Source: Pseudomonadota bacterium (GTDB lineage: Bacteria > Pseudomonadota > Gammaproteobacteria > Xanthomonadales > Xanthomonadaceae). From it: a stretch of DNA of 46,152 nucleotides. Below are positions 1-5,780 of this stretch, piece by piece. Position 1 is the first letter of the stretch, and every line of letters begins with the position of its first letter. The notes below the pieces were generated by a model. It did no database searches. It was given only the letters and a program-made list of their open reading frames with translations, and was not told the origin of the DNA. Made by a program: the position numbers and the translations under genes. The stretch lies in assembly GCA_023392975.1 (NCBI GenBank), contig JAEWNA010000110.1:1-46152 (forward strand), given 5' to 3'.

Positions 1-489
1 ATCATGGGTCACGCGCTCCGCGGTCAGGGTCGCTTGGCAGGCTGCGAGCTGGGCGTCGGCTTCTGCGCCGATGGCGATGGCTCCAGCAGCAAGGTCCGCA
101 GCTTCGTCTCCGCTGATGGCTTCGCCATGATCGACGGAGGGACCGGCGGTAGCTTCGGGGGCGGAGGACACTCGCGGACAGCTTGTGAGGCGCACCCGGA
201 CACGGCCAGCGCGAATATCAGCCAGCACAGATTCTTTGGTTTCACGTGCAACCTCGGCGAGTTTGTCTTGATTTTTGGCGGCGATCATCGCGAAGGCCTC
301 CGCGAAGTCCTGCTCCTTCTTTCGGTACAGCGCGGTCATCATGGCGTTGTCCTCGGCCACCTTGGCGAGGTAGGCCGCATGGTCGGCGCGGCACTCTGCG
401 ACCTTCTCGGCACCGTTGCGGCTGCCTTGGTAATAGCCTGCACCCAGTAGGCCGATGCCGAGCAGCGCATAGGCGCCGAGCCGCAGCAT
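1..489 (-). CDS. Rz-like i-spanin (3' end cut by window edge)
   Basis: Inner-membrane spanin subunit that, with Rz1, disrupts the outer membrane at the last step of lysis. Translation from the ATG at 489 gives 163 codons without a stop up to base 1. An N-terminal transmembrane anchor (residues ~3-20, Leu/Gly/Ala-rich) is followed by a long charged helical region (Lys/Glu/Ala, ~28-85) expected in the periplasm. Identification rests on this architecture, on the nested Rz1 lipoprotein in another frame, and on its place at the end of the lysis cassette; I did not recognise a family motif. It starts 17 nt after the stop of the upstream membrane protein. The true C-terminus lies outside the window. 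Confidence 0.7.
   Translation of the reverse strand, partial: MLRLGAYALLGIGLLGAGYYQGSRNGAEKVAECRADHAAYLAKVAEDNAMMTALYRKKEQDFAEAFAMIAAKNQDKLAEVARETKESVLADIRAGRVRVRLTSCPRVSSAPEATAGPSVDHGEAISGDEAADLAAGAIAIGAEADAQLAACQATLTAERVTHD
24..245 (-). CDS. Rz1-like o-spanin lipoprotein nested inside Rz
   Basis: Outer-membrane spanin subunit. The 73-residue reading has a short basic N-terminus, a hydrophobic stretch, and a lipobox V-S-G-C with lipidated Cys18. A proline-rich tail follows (CPPPPKLPPVPP), as is typical of Rz1. It lies wholly inside the Rz gene in a different frame, the lambda arrangement. I chose the GTG at 245, preceded by a GAGG purine run, over an upstream TTG at 251. Expected partner: the Rz-like protein encoded by the same DNA. 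Confidence 0.8.
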   Translation of the reverse strand: MKPKNLCWLIFALAVSGCASQAVRECPPPPKLPPVPPSIMAKPSAETKLRTLLLEPSPSAQKPTPSSQPAKRP

Positions 490-506
490 GCCAGGCGTGA
501 TCGGGA

Positions 507-866
507 TCACTTCTTCAGCCCACCCTTGGTCACCAGCCGCAGCGCCACGACAGCAGCGCCGAAAGCGAGGAACACGGCGGGACCGTAGCTTCCGAACGCG
601 GCCACCACCAGTTCCTTTTCGGCGAATGCCCAGACGATTGCGACCTTCGCAGCCGCGCCCAGCGCGGTCAGCGACGTTCCCAGCCACACCGTCTTGGACT
701 TCCACCAGCGCTTGACCTGCACCAGCGGCGAGGCGTTGGCCGCTGCGAGATATCCCGCGCGGTAGCCGGCGTCCCAGTACCAGGCGTTTAGGTCGACGGC
801 CGACAACTGCGGATTCTGGGGGGGCGGAGGCGGAGGCGGCGGGGTGATGATGATGATCGTACTCAC
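507..866 (-). CDS. Small membrane protein of lysis cassette, holin-like
   Basis: 119 residues from a GTG at 866 that overlaps the previous stop (GTGA). The N-terminus carries eight consecutive prolines (residues 9-16). A basic segment (KRWWKSK, ~54-60) is followed by two hydrophobic segments (~63-82 and ~88-110) and a Lys-rich C-terminus. Two membrane spans, a basic tail and a position between endolysin and spanins fit a holin or holin partner, but there is no diagnostic motif. The listed longer reading from 998 is mostly a shadow of the upstream gene. Confidence 0.55.
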   Translation of the reverse strand: MSTIIIITPPPPPPPPQNPQLSAVDLNAWYWDAGYRAGYLAAANASPLVQVKRWWKSKTVWLGTSLTALGAAAKVAIVWAFAEKELVVAAFGSYGPAVFLAFGAAVVALRLVTKGGLKK

Positions 867-1180
867 GGCTTCGCGCTCCGGTAGTTTGCTTGCTGGTAGT
901 CGATGGCGCGGTCGACCTTGCGATCGAGGTTGACGAACAGGATCAGGGCGCCGATCGCAACGGTCATGGCGACGGCGCAAAAGGTCATGGATGCCCACAG
1001 CGCGATGCCGCCCGCGCCGAACTGAACCGTGAGGTTCCCGCTGCTGCTCCCTGTCTGCGCCGGTCCCTCTTGCGCCATGCGCAGGGACTCCGTGGCGATC
1101 AGCAGGCGCGCCGCGGTATCTGCATTCCGCTGGATCGCGTCAAGAATTGTCGCAAGGTCCTGTGCCGGCATCTCAGTCAT
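863..1180 (-). CDS. Small single-span membrane protein of lysis cassette
   Basis: 105 residues. The N-terminal half is soluble and helical; one strong hydrophobic segment (~58-82, IALWASMTFCAVAMTVAIG) is followed by a charged tail. The ATG at 1180 overlaps the upstream stop by 8 nt and the gene's own stop overlaps the next GTG, so it is translationally coupled within the lysis operon. It may be a holin, antiholin or lysis accessory protein; sequence alone does not decide. Confidence 0.5.
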   Translation of the reverse strand: MTEMPAQDLATILDAIQRNADTAARLLIATESLRMAQEGPAQTGSSSGNLTVQFGAGGIALWASMTFCAVAMTVAIGALILFVNLDRKVDRAIDYQQANYRSAKP

Positions 1181-1484
1181 GCCTCGCTGCGCTGATGCTG
1201 ATATGGCGTTCCGCAGCCAGCTCGCGAAGGAACTCGCCGACCTGCGCGGACTGCGCGATCAGGCGTTCGACCTCGCGCTCCAAGGGGCGTATTGCCGATG
1301 CGACAGCTTCCTTGACGGCCGGCGTGGTCGCATAGGTCGAGCTGACCACGCCCTTGAACTGGTCGAACTCGCGGACGAGTGCGAGGTGAGACTTGAGCTG
1401 CCACGCGGCGATCATGATCGCGATGCCGGCAGCGCCACCGATGATCGCAGTCACGGCCCAGTAGATGAGACTGTCGGCGTTCAC
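1173..1484 (-). CDS. Small membrane protein with coiled-coil tail, lysis cassette
   Basis: 103 residues from the GTG at 1484, which overlaps the endolysin stop (GTGA); an upstream ATG at 1502 is possible but less natural. One N-terminal transmembrane segment (~6-28) is followed by a charged, probably coiled-coil region (~30-100). Directly downstream of the endolysin, so a holin-system or lysis-timing role is plausible. No family recognised. Confidence 0.5.
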   Translation of the reverse strand: MNADSLIYWAVTAIIGGAAGIAIMIAAWQLKSHLALVREFDQFKGVVSSTYATTPAVKEAVASAIRPLEREVERLIAQSAQVGEFLRELAAERHISISAARHD

Positions 1485-1951
1485 TGGAACGCCTCCCGCC
1501 ACATGTCTGCGCAGGCCTTGCGCCGGCGCACGAGACCGTCAAGCCTGCGGCCGTTGTCGTAGACCCAGCGCATGAACTGGTCGGGCACATCGGCCAGCCG
1601 CTTGGCTTTCATGGCCTGCGAGATCCCGGTCAGCGCCTTGGTCCGCGGATTCGCGAACGCCTGGTCGCCGAGGTTAAAGGCCATGTCGACCAGCGCGTCG
1701 TACGCGCCCTGTGGCAGCGATTGCAGTTGGCCGGCGTCAACGTGCCGGGCAACGACCTGCTCGGCCTGCAGCACGTCGCCACGCAGCAGGCGCTCGGCCT
1801 CCTCGCGGGTGATCTCCTGTCCGGCCTTGACGCCGCCGGTGTGCCCGTAGCCGATCGTGAGGACGCCGCCGGTATCGCGGTAGGCCTTGAGCCGCAGGCC
1901 CTCGAACTCGCGGATCTGGGCCAGCGCCTTTTCGCCAGCGGGACGGGTCAT
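1481..1951 (-). CDS. Endolysin, GH24 phage lysozyme
   Basis: Muramidase that cleaves the MurNAc-GlcNAc bond of peptidoglycan at lysis. The 156-residue product has the T4/P21-type active-site block: Glu17 (EFEG), Asp26 (AYRD) and Thr32 (LTIGYGHT), with the E-8-D-5-T spacing of the family. Length is normal for a single-domain GH24 enzyme. There is no signal or SAR anchor at the N-terminus, so release should depend on a holin, probably one of the small membrane proteins next to it. Its ATG overlaps the stop of the 57-residue gene. Confidence 0.93.
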   Translation of the reverse strand: MTRPAGEKALAQIREFEGLRLKAYRDTGGVLTIGYGHTGGVKAGQEITREEAERLLRGDVLQAEQVVARHVDAGQLQSLPQGAYDALVDMAFNLGDQAFANPRTKALTGISQAMKAKRLADVPDQFMRWVYDNGRRLDGLVRRRKACADMWREAFQ

Positions 1952-2121
1952 GCGTTTGGGTCCGTCGCTCGATTGAGGTTTTCGACGATGTCGGCAACGC
2001 CCTTCGCCGTGTACGGCTTGGGGCGGTCAGTCAACGCGCCGCCCATGGTCACGACATCCGCCGCCACATCCACCGGCAACTTCACCACGCCGACCGCGGC
2101 CTTGAGCAAATTGGCGAACAT
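1948..2121 (-). CDS. 57-residue phage protein upstream of endolysin
   Basis: Reads MFANLLKAAVGVVKLPVDVA at its start and continues to NRATDPNA. It has an amphipathic or weakly hydrophobic N-terminus and no catalytic motif. A strong ribosome site (GGAGG, 5 nt before the ATG) makes it the first translated gene after the late-operon hairpins. Its stop overlaps the endolysin ATG. Similar short proteins sit before endolysins in other phages of this host group (from memory); function unknown. Confidence 0.7.
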   Translation of the reverse strand: MFANLLKAAVGVVKLPVDVAADVVTMGGALTDRPKPYTAKGVADIVENLNRATDPNA

Positions 2122-2138
2122 GAGACCTCCGAAAAGAC

Positions 2139-2173
2139 GAAGCCCCGGCCGCAGGGGAGCGGGCCGGGGCTTC
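2139..2173 (-). terminator. Strong hairpin in late-operon leader
   Basis: Perfect 12-bp stem (GAAGCCCCGGCC with GGCCGGGGCTTC) and an 11-nt loop. Read on the minus strand it is followed by GTCTTTTC. It lies just before the ribosome site of the 57-residue gene, so it could act as a terminator or attenuator that an antiterminator must override. Confidence 0.6.
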
Positions 2174-2208
2174 GAGCCGGCGGGGAGGACCGGCTGGGGG
2201 ACGGGAAC

Positions 2209-2236
2209 GAAAAAGCCCGCCGGTGAGGGCGGGCTT
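2209..2236 (-). terminator. Intrinsic terminator between replication and lysis operons
   Basis: 9-bp stem (AAGCCCGCC with GGCGGGCTT), 6-nt loop, followed on the minus strand by a T run (CTTTTT). It ends the replication operon, and lies about 20-25 nt downstream of the predicted start of a late transcript. Confidence 0.8.
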
Positions 2237-2265
2237 GGCAGATGGACTGATGGCAGCTTGCGCGC

Positions 2266-2294
2266 TTTCTACCCCTGATTTCCCGGGAAGTCAA
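2266..2294 (-). promoter_or_regulatory. Candidate late promoter (pR'-like)
   Basis: On the minus strand: TTGACT (2294-2289), 17-nt spacer, TAGAAA (2271-2266). The -35 box overlaps the stop of the 96-residue gene. A promoter here, right after a Q-like gene and right before two terminator hairpins and the lysis genes, would match the lambda pR'-tR' layout. The -10 box matches consensus at only four of six positions. Confidence 0.4.
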
Positions 2295-2581
2295 GCCCGG
2301 CGATCAAGGATCACCTCCGGATCGACCCCGTCGCTTCCACGCATGATCGTCGTTGCAAGCGGGCCGATCTTGCCGACGGCCTGAAGGAACAGCAGCAGGT
2401 CAGCAAAAGTGGATTCTTCACGGCGAAGCCAGGCGAGGCGCTTCATCTCGCAGTGCGGACAGAACGCCTCGCGAACGACGTAGGCGCCAAGAACGCACGC
2501 TTCATCTCGCAGTGCTGTCGCAACGAGGATTTCACCTGCAACGGTGAACGCACATGTGCCGATGACTTTTGGTTCGCTCAC
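2291..2581 (-). CDS. 96-residue phage protein with CPHC motif
   Basis: Starts at a GTG overlapping the stop of the Q-like gene (GTGA). Contains a CPHC pair mid-protein that might bind metal, but no second Cys pair is seen, so a classic zinc ribbon is not supported. Last gene of the replication operon before the terminator. Function unknown. The upstream part of the longer open frame is a shadow of the Q-like gene. Confidence 0.6.
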   Translation of the reverse strand: MSEPKVIGTCAFTVAGEILVATALRDEACVLGAYVVREAFCPHCEMKRLAWLRREESTFADLLLFLQAVGKIGPLATTIMRGSDGVDPEVILDRRA

Positions 2582-3162
2582 CTCGCACCTCCCCATTCTC
2601 GATCCGCCGAGTCTACAACCTTGCGCATCGCATCCGCGCACCGCATCCACCGCACGCCGCGGTCCAGCTCGTGGTCCCACTGCTTGGCCGAGATGCCGAG
2701 GACGGCGGCGCGGGATTCTCTGGTCGACAGGTCGGGGCGCTGGAACTGCAGCTGCACGGCTTGCGCCTGGCGCGGGAACATCGCGTGCAGCTCCAGCCAT
2801 GCGCGCTGCAGCCACTGCACCTCGGGCGTCTCCAGAGGATCGAGCGCAAGCCCACGATGCCTCCCGCTGTCGTCCGTGGCTCGCACCGGATCGCAGTAGG
2901 CCATCGGCACTACGCGCACACCGCACGGGCCGAGATCGCGCGCCATCGTCGTCCTGCGAGCCTTGCCATCGCGCCCCACGATCTTGCTCGCGATGTACTG
3001 GTCGCGCGTCATGCCGAACTCCATCGCGCCGGCGATCGGGTGTGATGCGCGCTTCGGTTCGTCGTCGTGTATGCGAGGGCCGTAGGCGCGGCCCCACAGC
3101 GTCATTAGCGCGTCGAAAACGTCGCCAGAATCAGGCGCGCGCGCGATTTGCGAACTAGTCAT
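2578..3162 (-). CDS. Putative late-gene regulator (antiterminator Q position)
   Basis: 194 residues, basic. The C-terminal third (TRESRAAVLGISAKQWDHEL, then DRGVRWMRCADAMRK) looks like a helix-turn-helix as in sigma-region-4 or phage late regulators. It follows rusA with an ATGA overlap and precedes the late promoter, terminators and lysis genes, which is where Q genes sit in lambdoid phages. The Q role is inferred from position and the HTH-like tail; I see no motif that proves it. Confidence 0.55.
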   Translation of the reverse strand: MTSSQIARAPDSGDVFDALMTLWGRAYGPRIHDDEPKRASHPIAGAMEFGMTRDQYIASKIVGRDGKARRTTMARDLGPCGVRVVPMAYCDPVRATDDSGRHRGLALDPLETPEVQWLQRAWLELHAMFPRQAQAVQLQFQRPDLSTRESRAAVLGISAKQWDHELDRGVRWMRCADAMRKVVDSADREWGGAR

Positions 3163-3509
3163 TTGTCTGTTCCCCCATTCGATTCGATCGTTATTCGCAC
3201 CGCATGCTCGCCGCGCTTTCCCTTGGCCTGCGCATAGCGCCACTCGATGCGCGGATCGTTGTCGGGCACGCCGAACGCATCGGCGATACCGTCGCGGATG
3301 GACTTGAGCGCGGGCCGCAGGTTGTCGTCGTCGAGCGTGCCGGCGCTGATGCGTGTCATGGTGACGATCGCCGGCATCGTCGGGTATTCGCCATGCACCG
3401 CATGGAACACGACCGCGCGCTGCCCCTTGCTCCGCTGCCACACCACGCGCCAGTGCTGCCGGTTGTTCGTCGGGTTGATTGTGCGGATCGGGAGGGTGAT
3501 GTCGATCAT
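3159..3509 (-). CDS. rusA: RusA-family Holliday junction resolvase
   Basis: Endonuclease that cuts four-way junctions during phage recombination and replication. The 116-residue product has the RusA acidic core: Asp60-Asp62 followed by Asn63 (LDDDNLRPALKSIRDG), Lys69, Asp73, and Asp83/Asp85 (PDNDPRIEW), then a Lys/Arg-rich tail. Length suits the family (~120). The ATG at 3509 follows a run of G residues that can serve as ribosome site; the frame is open much further upstream but that part is low-complexity and unlikely. Stop overlaps the next ATG. Confidence 0.85.
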   Translation of the reverse strand: MIDITLPIRTINPTNNRQHWRVVWQRSKGQRAVVFHAVHGEYPTMPAIVTMTRISAGTLDDDNLRPALKSIRDGIADAFGVPDNDPRIEWRYAQAKGKRGEHAVRITIESNGGTDK

Positions 3510-3586
3510 GCCCCCCCGGCAGCAGCCACCAGCAAGCCGCAAGCAGCACGACGATCGCGACGATGAGGATCGCGAACAGGCTGTGG

Positions 3587-3721
3587 TCATGGGAACAAAA
3601 CCCTCATCGCGAATGCGATCACTGCCATGAAGGCGATAAACCCATTGCCAGTCACTAGGGCCACGATTGCGACAATCGCGAGCAGGGCTTCGGGGACGTA
3701 CAACGTCAAGTCGGTTTTCAC
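3587..3721 (-). CDS. 44-residue membrane peptide
   Basis: From the GTG at 3721, preceded by GAGGAG at ideal spacing. The product is almost entirely hydrophobic after KTDLTLYVPE: one or two membrane spans (~11-43). The ribosome site lies in the sequence that encodes the C-terminal STDEE of a DnaB-like protein, suggesting this gene once followed dnaB directly, before the convergent cassette was inserted. Function unknown. Confidence 0.6.
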   Translation of the reverse strand: MKTDLTLYVPEALLAIVAIVALVTGNGFIAFMAVIAFAMRVLFP

Positions 3722-3723
3722 GT

Positions 3724-3738
3724 TCACTCCTCGTCGGT
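3724..3738. repeat. 15-bp direct repeat, left copy
   Basis: TCACTCCTCGTCGGT, identical to the copy at 4425-4439. On the minus strand it encodes (S)TDEE-stop. The two copies bracket the convergent two-gene cassette exactly. Confidence 0.9.
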
Positions 3739-3775
3739 TGAGTTGTCGCCCGCCGGATTTCCCGACGAACGGTAG

Positions 3776-3804
3776 TTGACTGATAGGACAATTTGTCCTA
3801 ATCT
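3776..3804 (+). promoter_or_regulatory. Promoter with palindromic operator for the inserted cassette
   Basis: TTGACT (3776-3781), 17-nt spacer, TAATCT (3799-3804). The spacer and the first two bases of the -10 hold a perfect palindrome, TAGGACAA-T-TTGTCCTA (3784-3800). A protein bound there would block RNA polymerase. The HTH protein encoded by the second gene is the obvious candidate regulator; the prophage repressor is another, since the right half resembles its operators. Confidence 0.75.
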
Positions 3805-3849
3805 ATTCCCATGCCAGCCTTTCCCGGCCAAGGCGAACAGGAGACAGAC

Positions 3850-4221
3850 ATGCGCACGAACAACACCCGAAAGATCGGCCCCTACGTCATCGCGGAAGAA
3901 GGAGCGCTTCTGATTTCCACGATTGGCCCGGGCAGCAGCCCGAACGAAGTGATCGGCGCTTTTTCGCTGATCGGCATGGGCGATGAAGCTCGCTACTGGG
4001 CCAGCTGCCGCCGCATGGCCGACGAGGCGTCCGCCCGTGTTCCTGAGTCGCAGGCATCGACGTTGTTCGACGTCCTGGTTGCCGAAGAAAGCGATGAAGT
4101 GCGCGCGCTTCGCGAAGCCGCGGTCAATGCTCGTGCGAAAGAGCGCGATGCCTTTTTCCCGCTTGGAGCTGTTGCAAAGGCCGTTGCTGAAAATGGACCG
4201 ATTCCGGATGTCATCGCATGA
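3850..4221 (+). CDS. Unknown protein, first gene of inserted cassette
   Basis: 123 residues, soluble, no signal or membrane span; helical in its second half (LREAAVNARAKERDAFF). I chose the ATG at 3850, preceded by AGGAGA; an ATG at 3811 lies only 6 nt after the -10 box and would need leaderless translation. Not recognised. It is transcribed against the surrounding replication operon and overlaps the next gene by ATGA, so the two are co-translated. A toxin-antitoxin or exclusion role is possible but unproven. Confidence 0.7.
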   Translation: MRTNNTRKIGPYVIAEEGALLISTIGPGSSPNEVIGAFSLIGMGDEARYWASCRRMADEASARVPESQASTLFDVLVAEESDEVRALREAAVNARAKERDAFFPLGAVAKAVAENGPIPDVIA

Positions 4222-4424
4222 AGCCCGACGCCACCAATCACGACCCGCGCCCGGATTACCTGCGCGGCCTGATCGACAAAGCCGGCCTCTCCCAGCGAGA
4301 GGCCGCTTTGCGTATCGGCATCGACGAGCGCGCGCTGCGGCGCTATCTCGCGAGCCGCGATGCTGCGTACTGGCAGGACGCGCCGTATCCGGTGCAATTC
4401 GCGCTTGAGTCGCTCGCACGCTGA
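4218..4424 (+). CDS. Small HTH DNA-binding protein, second gene of inserted cassette
   Basis: 68 residues. A helix-turn-helix is visible at ~18-45 (LIDKAGLSQREAALRIGIDE, then RALRRYL), of the XRE/Cro type. Likely represses its own promoter at the palindrome 3784-3800. Its TGA (4422-4424) directly abuts the dnaB stop on the other strand, with no room for a terminator, so transcription would run into dnaB as antisense RNA. Confidence 0.75.
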   Translation: MKPDATNHDPRPDYLRGLIDKAGLSQREAALRIGIDERALRRYLASRDAAYWQDAPYPVQFALESLAR

Positions 4425-4439
4425 TCACTCCTCGTCGGT
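4425..4439. repeat. 15-bp direct repeat, right copy
   Basis: TCACTCCTCGTCGGT, identical to 3724-3738; here it is the last five codons of dnaB including the stop. Confidence 0.9.
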
Positions 4440-5780
4440 GGAAGGCGGGTTGTAGGCTTTGTCTGGATCGATGAATCGCATCGTCGGCGCGTCGAATCGC
4501 AGCCGGAACTGACCGGTGGGGCCGTGGCGGTTCTTCTCGCAGTTGAGTTCCGCCATTCCACGATCTGGCGAATCGTGGTTGTAGACCTCGTCGCGGTATA
4601 GGAACAGGATCTGATCCGCCTCTCGCGTCGCCTCGTCGCTGTTGGCGATGTCGCCGAGATTGGGGCGCTTGTCGCCGGGGCGCTTGTCGACTTCGGCTTT
4701 CACCTGGGCGAGGCAGACGACGGGGATGTCGAGTTCACGGGCGATGGTCTTGAGCCCGCGGGCGGCCTCGCTGACTTCCTCGATTCGATTTTGAGCGCGA
4801 GGAATTTCGATGCGCTGCAGGTAGTCGACGAACAACACGCGCATGCCGTGATCGTGCTTCCAGCGGCGAGCAATGCGCGCGATGACGTCGAGTCGAGGAG
4901 AACTGCGGTCGTCGATCAGCACATTGCGCGACTTCAGACGGCGGATCGCTTCGGTCATGCGTGGCCAATCCTCGTCCTCGAACTGCCCGTTGCGCATGCG
5001 CTCTGCGGGGATGGCGCCGTTGACGGCGATGGACCGTTGCCCAAGCTGCATGGCGGACTGCTCGCCGGAGATGATCCCGACCGCGTGTCCTGCCCCCGAC
5101 GCGGCATCGGCGAGGTTGACCATGAGCGCGGTCTTTCCCATCGACGGTCGAGCCGCGAGGAAGATCAGGTCGCCGGGGTTCCATCCGCCGAGTCGCGCAT
5201 CGATTCGCGTGATCCCGGTCGTGACGCCGCGGATTGTGCCGCGGTGGTTGTAGGCGTCCTGCGCGTCCTCGAACGCGAGCGTCACGGCCTGCTTCATCGT
5301 GTACTCGGTTTTCGACTCGGCCTTCGCGATCGCCATAAGCTGGCGGATGCCAGTGTCGAGGATGTCGTCGCTGTCGCGACCGTCTGGCTGGAAGGCATCG
5401 TTGACAAGCCCAGTTGCGATCTCGATCGCCTGCCGCAGGATCGACTTGTCGCGCACGATCTGCGCATAGGCGGCGATGTTGGCTGCTGACGGCGTGTTGC
5501 TGGCAAGGTCGATCAGGTACGCGCCGCCTGCGACCTGTTCCGCCAGGCCGTTCGACTCGAACCACTCGCCGAGCGTGACCGCGTCGTAGGGCTTCCCGGC
5601 GTCAGCGAGCGCGAGGATGGCGCGAAAGATGAGCTGATGGTCTCGCCGGTAGAAGTCGGCTTCGACGAGCGAGACGCGATCCAGGGCTTTCGGCGCCAGC
5701 ATGATGCCGCCGAGTACGGATTGCTCGGCCTCGATCGCCTGGGGCGGGATGCGGAGCTGCAGCGAGCGGCGATCGTTCAC
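4425..5780 (-). CDS. dnaB: DnaB-type replicative helicase
   Basis: Hexameric 5'-3' helicase for phage replication. The 451-residue protein has the DnaB N-terminal domain (PQAIEAEQSVLGGIML at ~13-28) and a RecA-type motor with Walker A ARPSMGKTA (~210-218) and Walker B LFVDYLQ with the DnaB leucine/glutamine signature. Length matches chromosomal DnaB. Its ATG overlaps the stop of the O-like initiator, so the pair replaces lambda O and P: the phage carries its own helicase rather than a helicase loader. Confidence 0.95.
   Translation of the reverse strand: MNDRRSLQLRIPPQAIEAEQSVLGGIMLAPKALDRVSLVEADFYRRDHQLIFRAILALADAGKPYDAVTLGEWFESNGLAEQVAGGAYLIDLASNTPSAANIAAYAQIVRDKSILRQAIEIATGLVNDAFQPDGRDSDDILDTGIRQLMAIAKAESKTEYTMKQAVTLAFEDAQDAYNHRGTIRGVTTGITRIDARLGGWNPGDLIFLAARPSMGKTALMVNLADAASGAGHAVGIISGEQSAMQLGQRSIAVNGAIPAERMRNGQFEDEDWPRMTEAIRRLKSRNVLIDDRSSPRLDVIARIARRWKHDHGMRVLFVDYLQRIEIPRAQNRIEEVSEAARGLKTIARELDIPVVCLAQVKAEVDKRPGDKRPNLGDIANSDEATREADQILFLYRDEVYNHDSPDRGMAELNCEKNRHGPTGQFRLRFDAPTMRFIDPDKAYNPPSTDEE

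Noticed and set aside
3811..4221. Longer start (ATG 3811) for the first cassette gene
   Set aside because: It lies 6 nt after the -10 box and adds a low-complexity leader, whereas ATG 3850 has AGGAGA in place. Leaderless use is not excluded.
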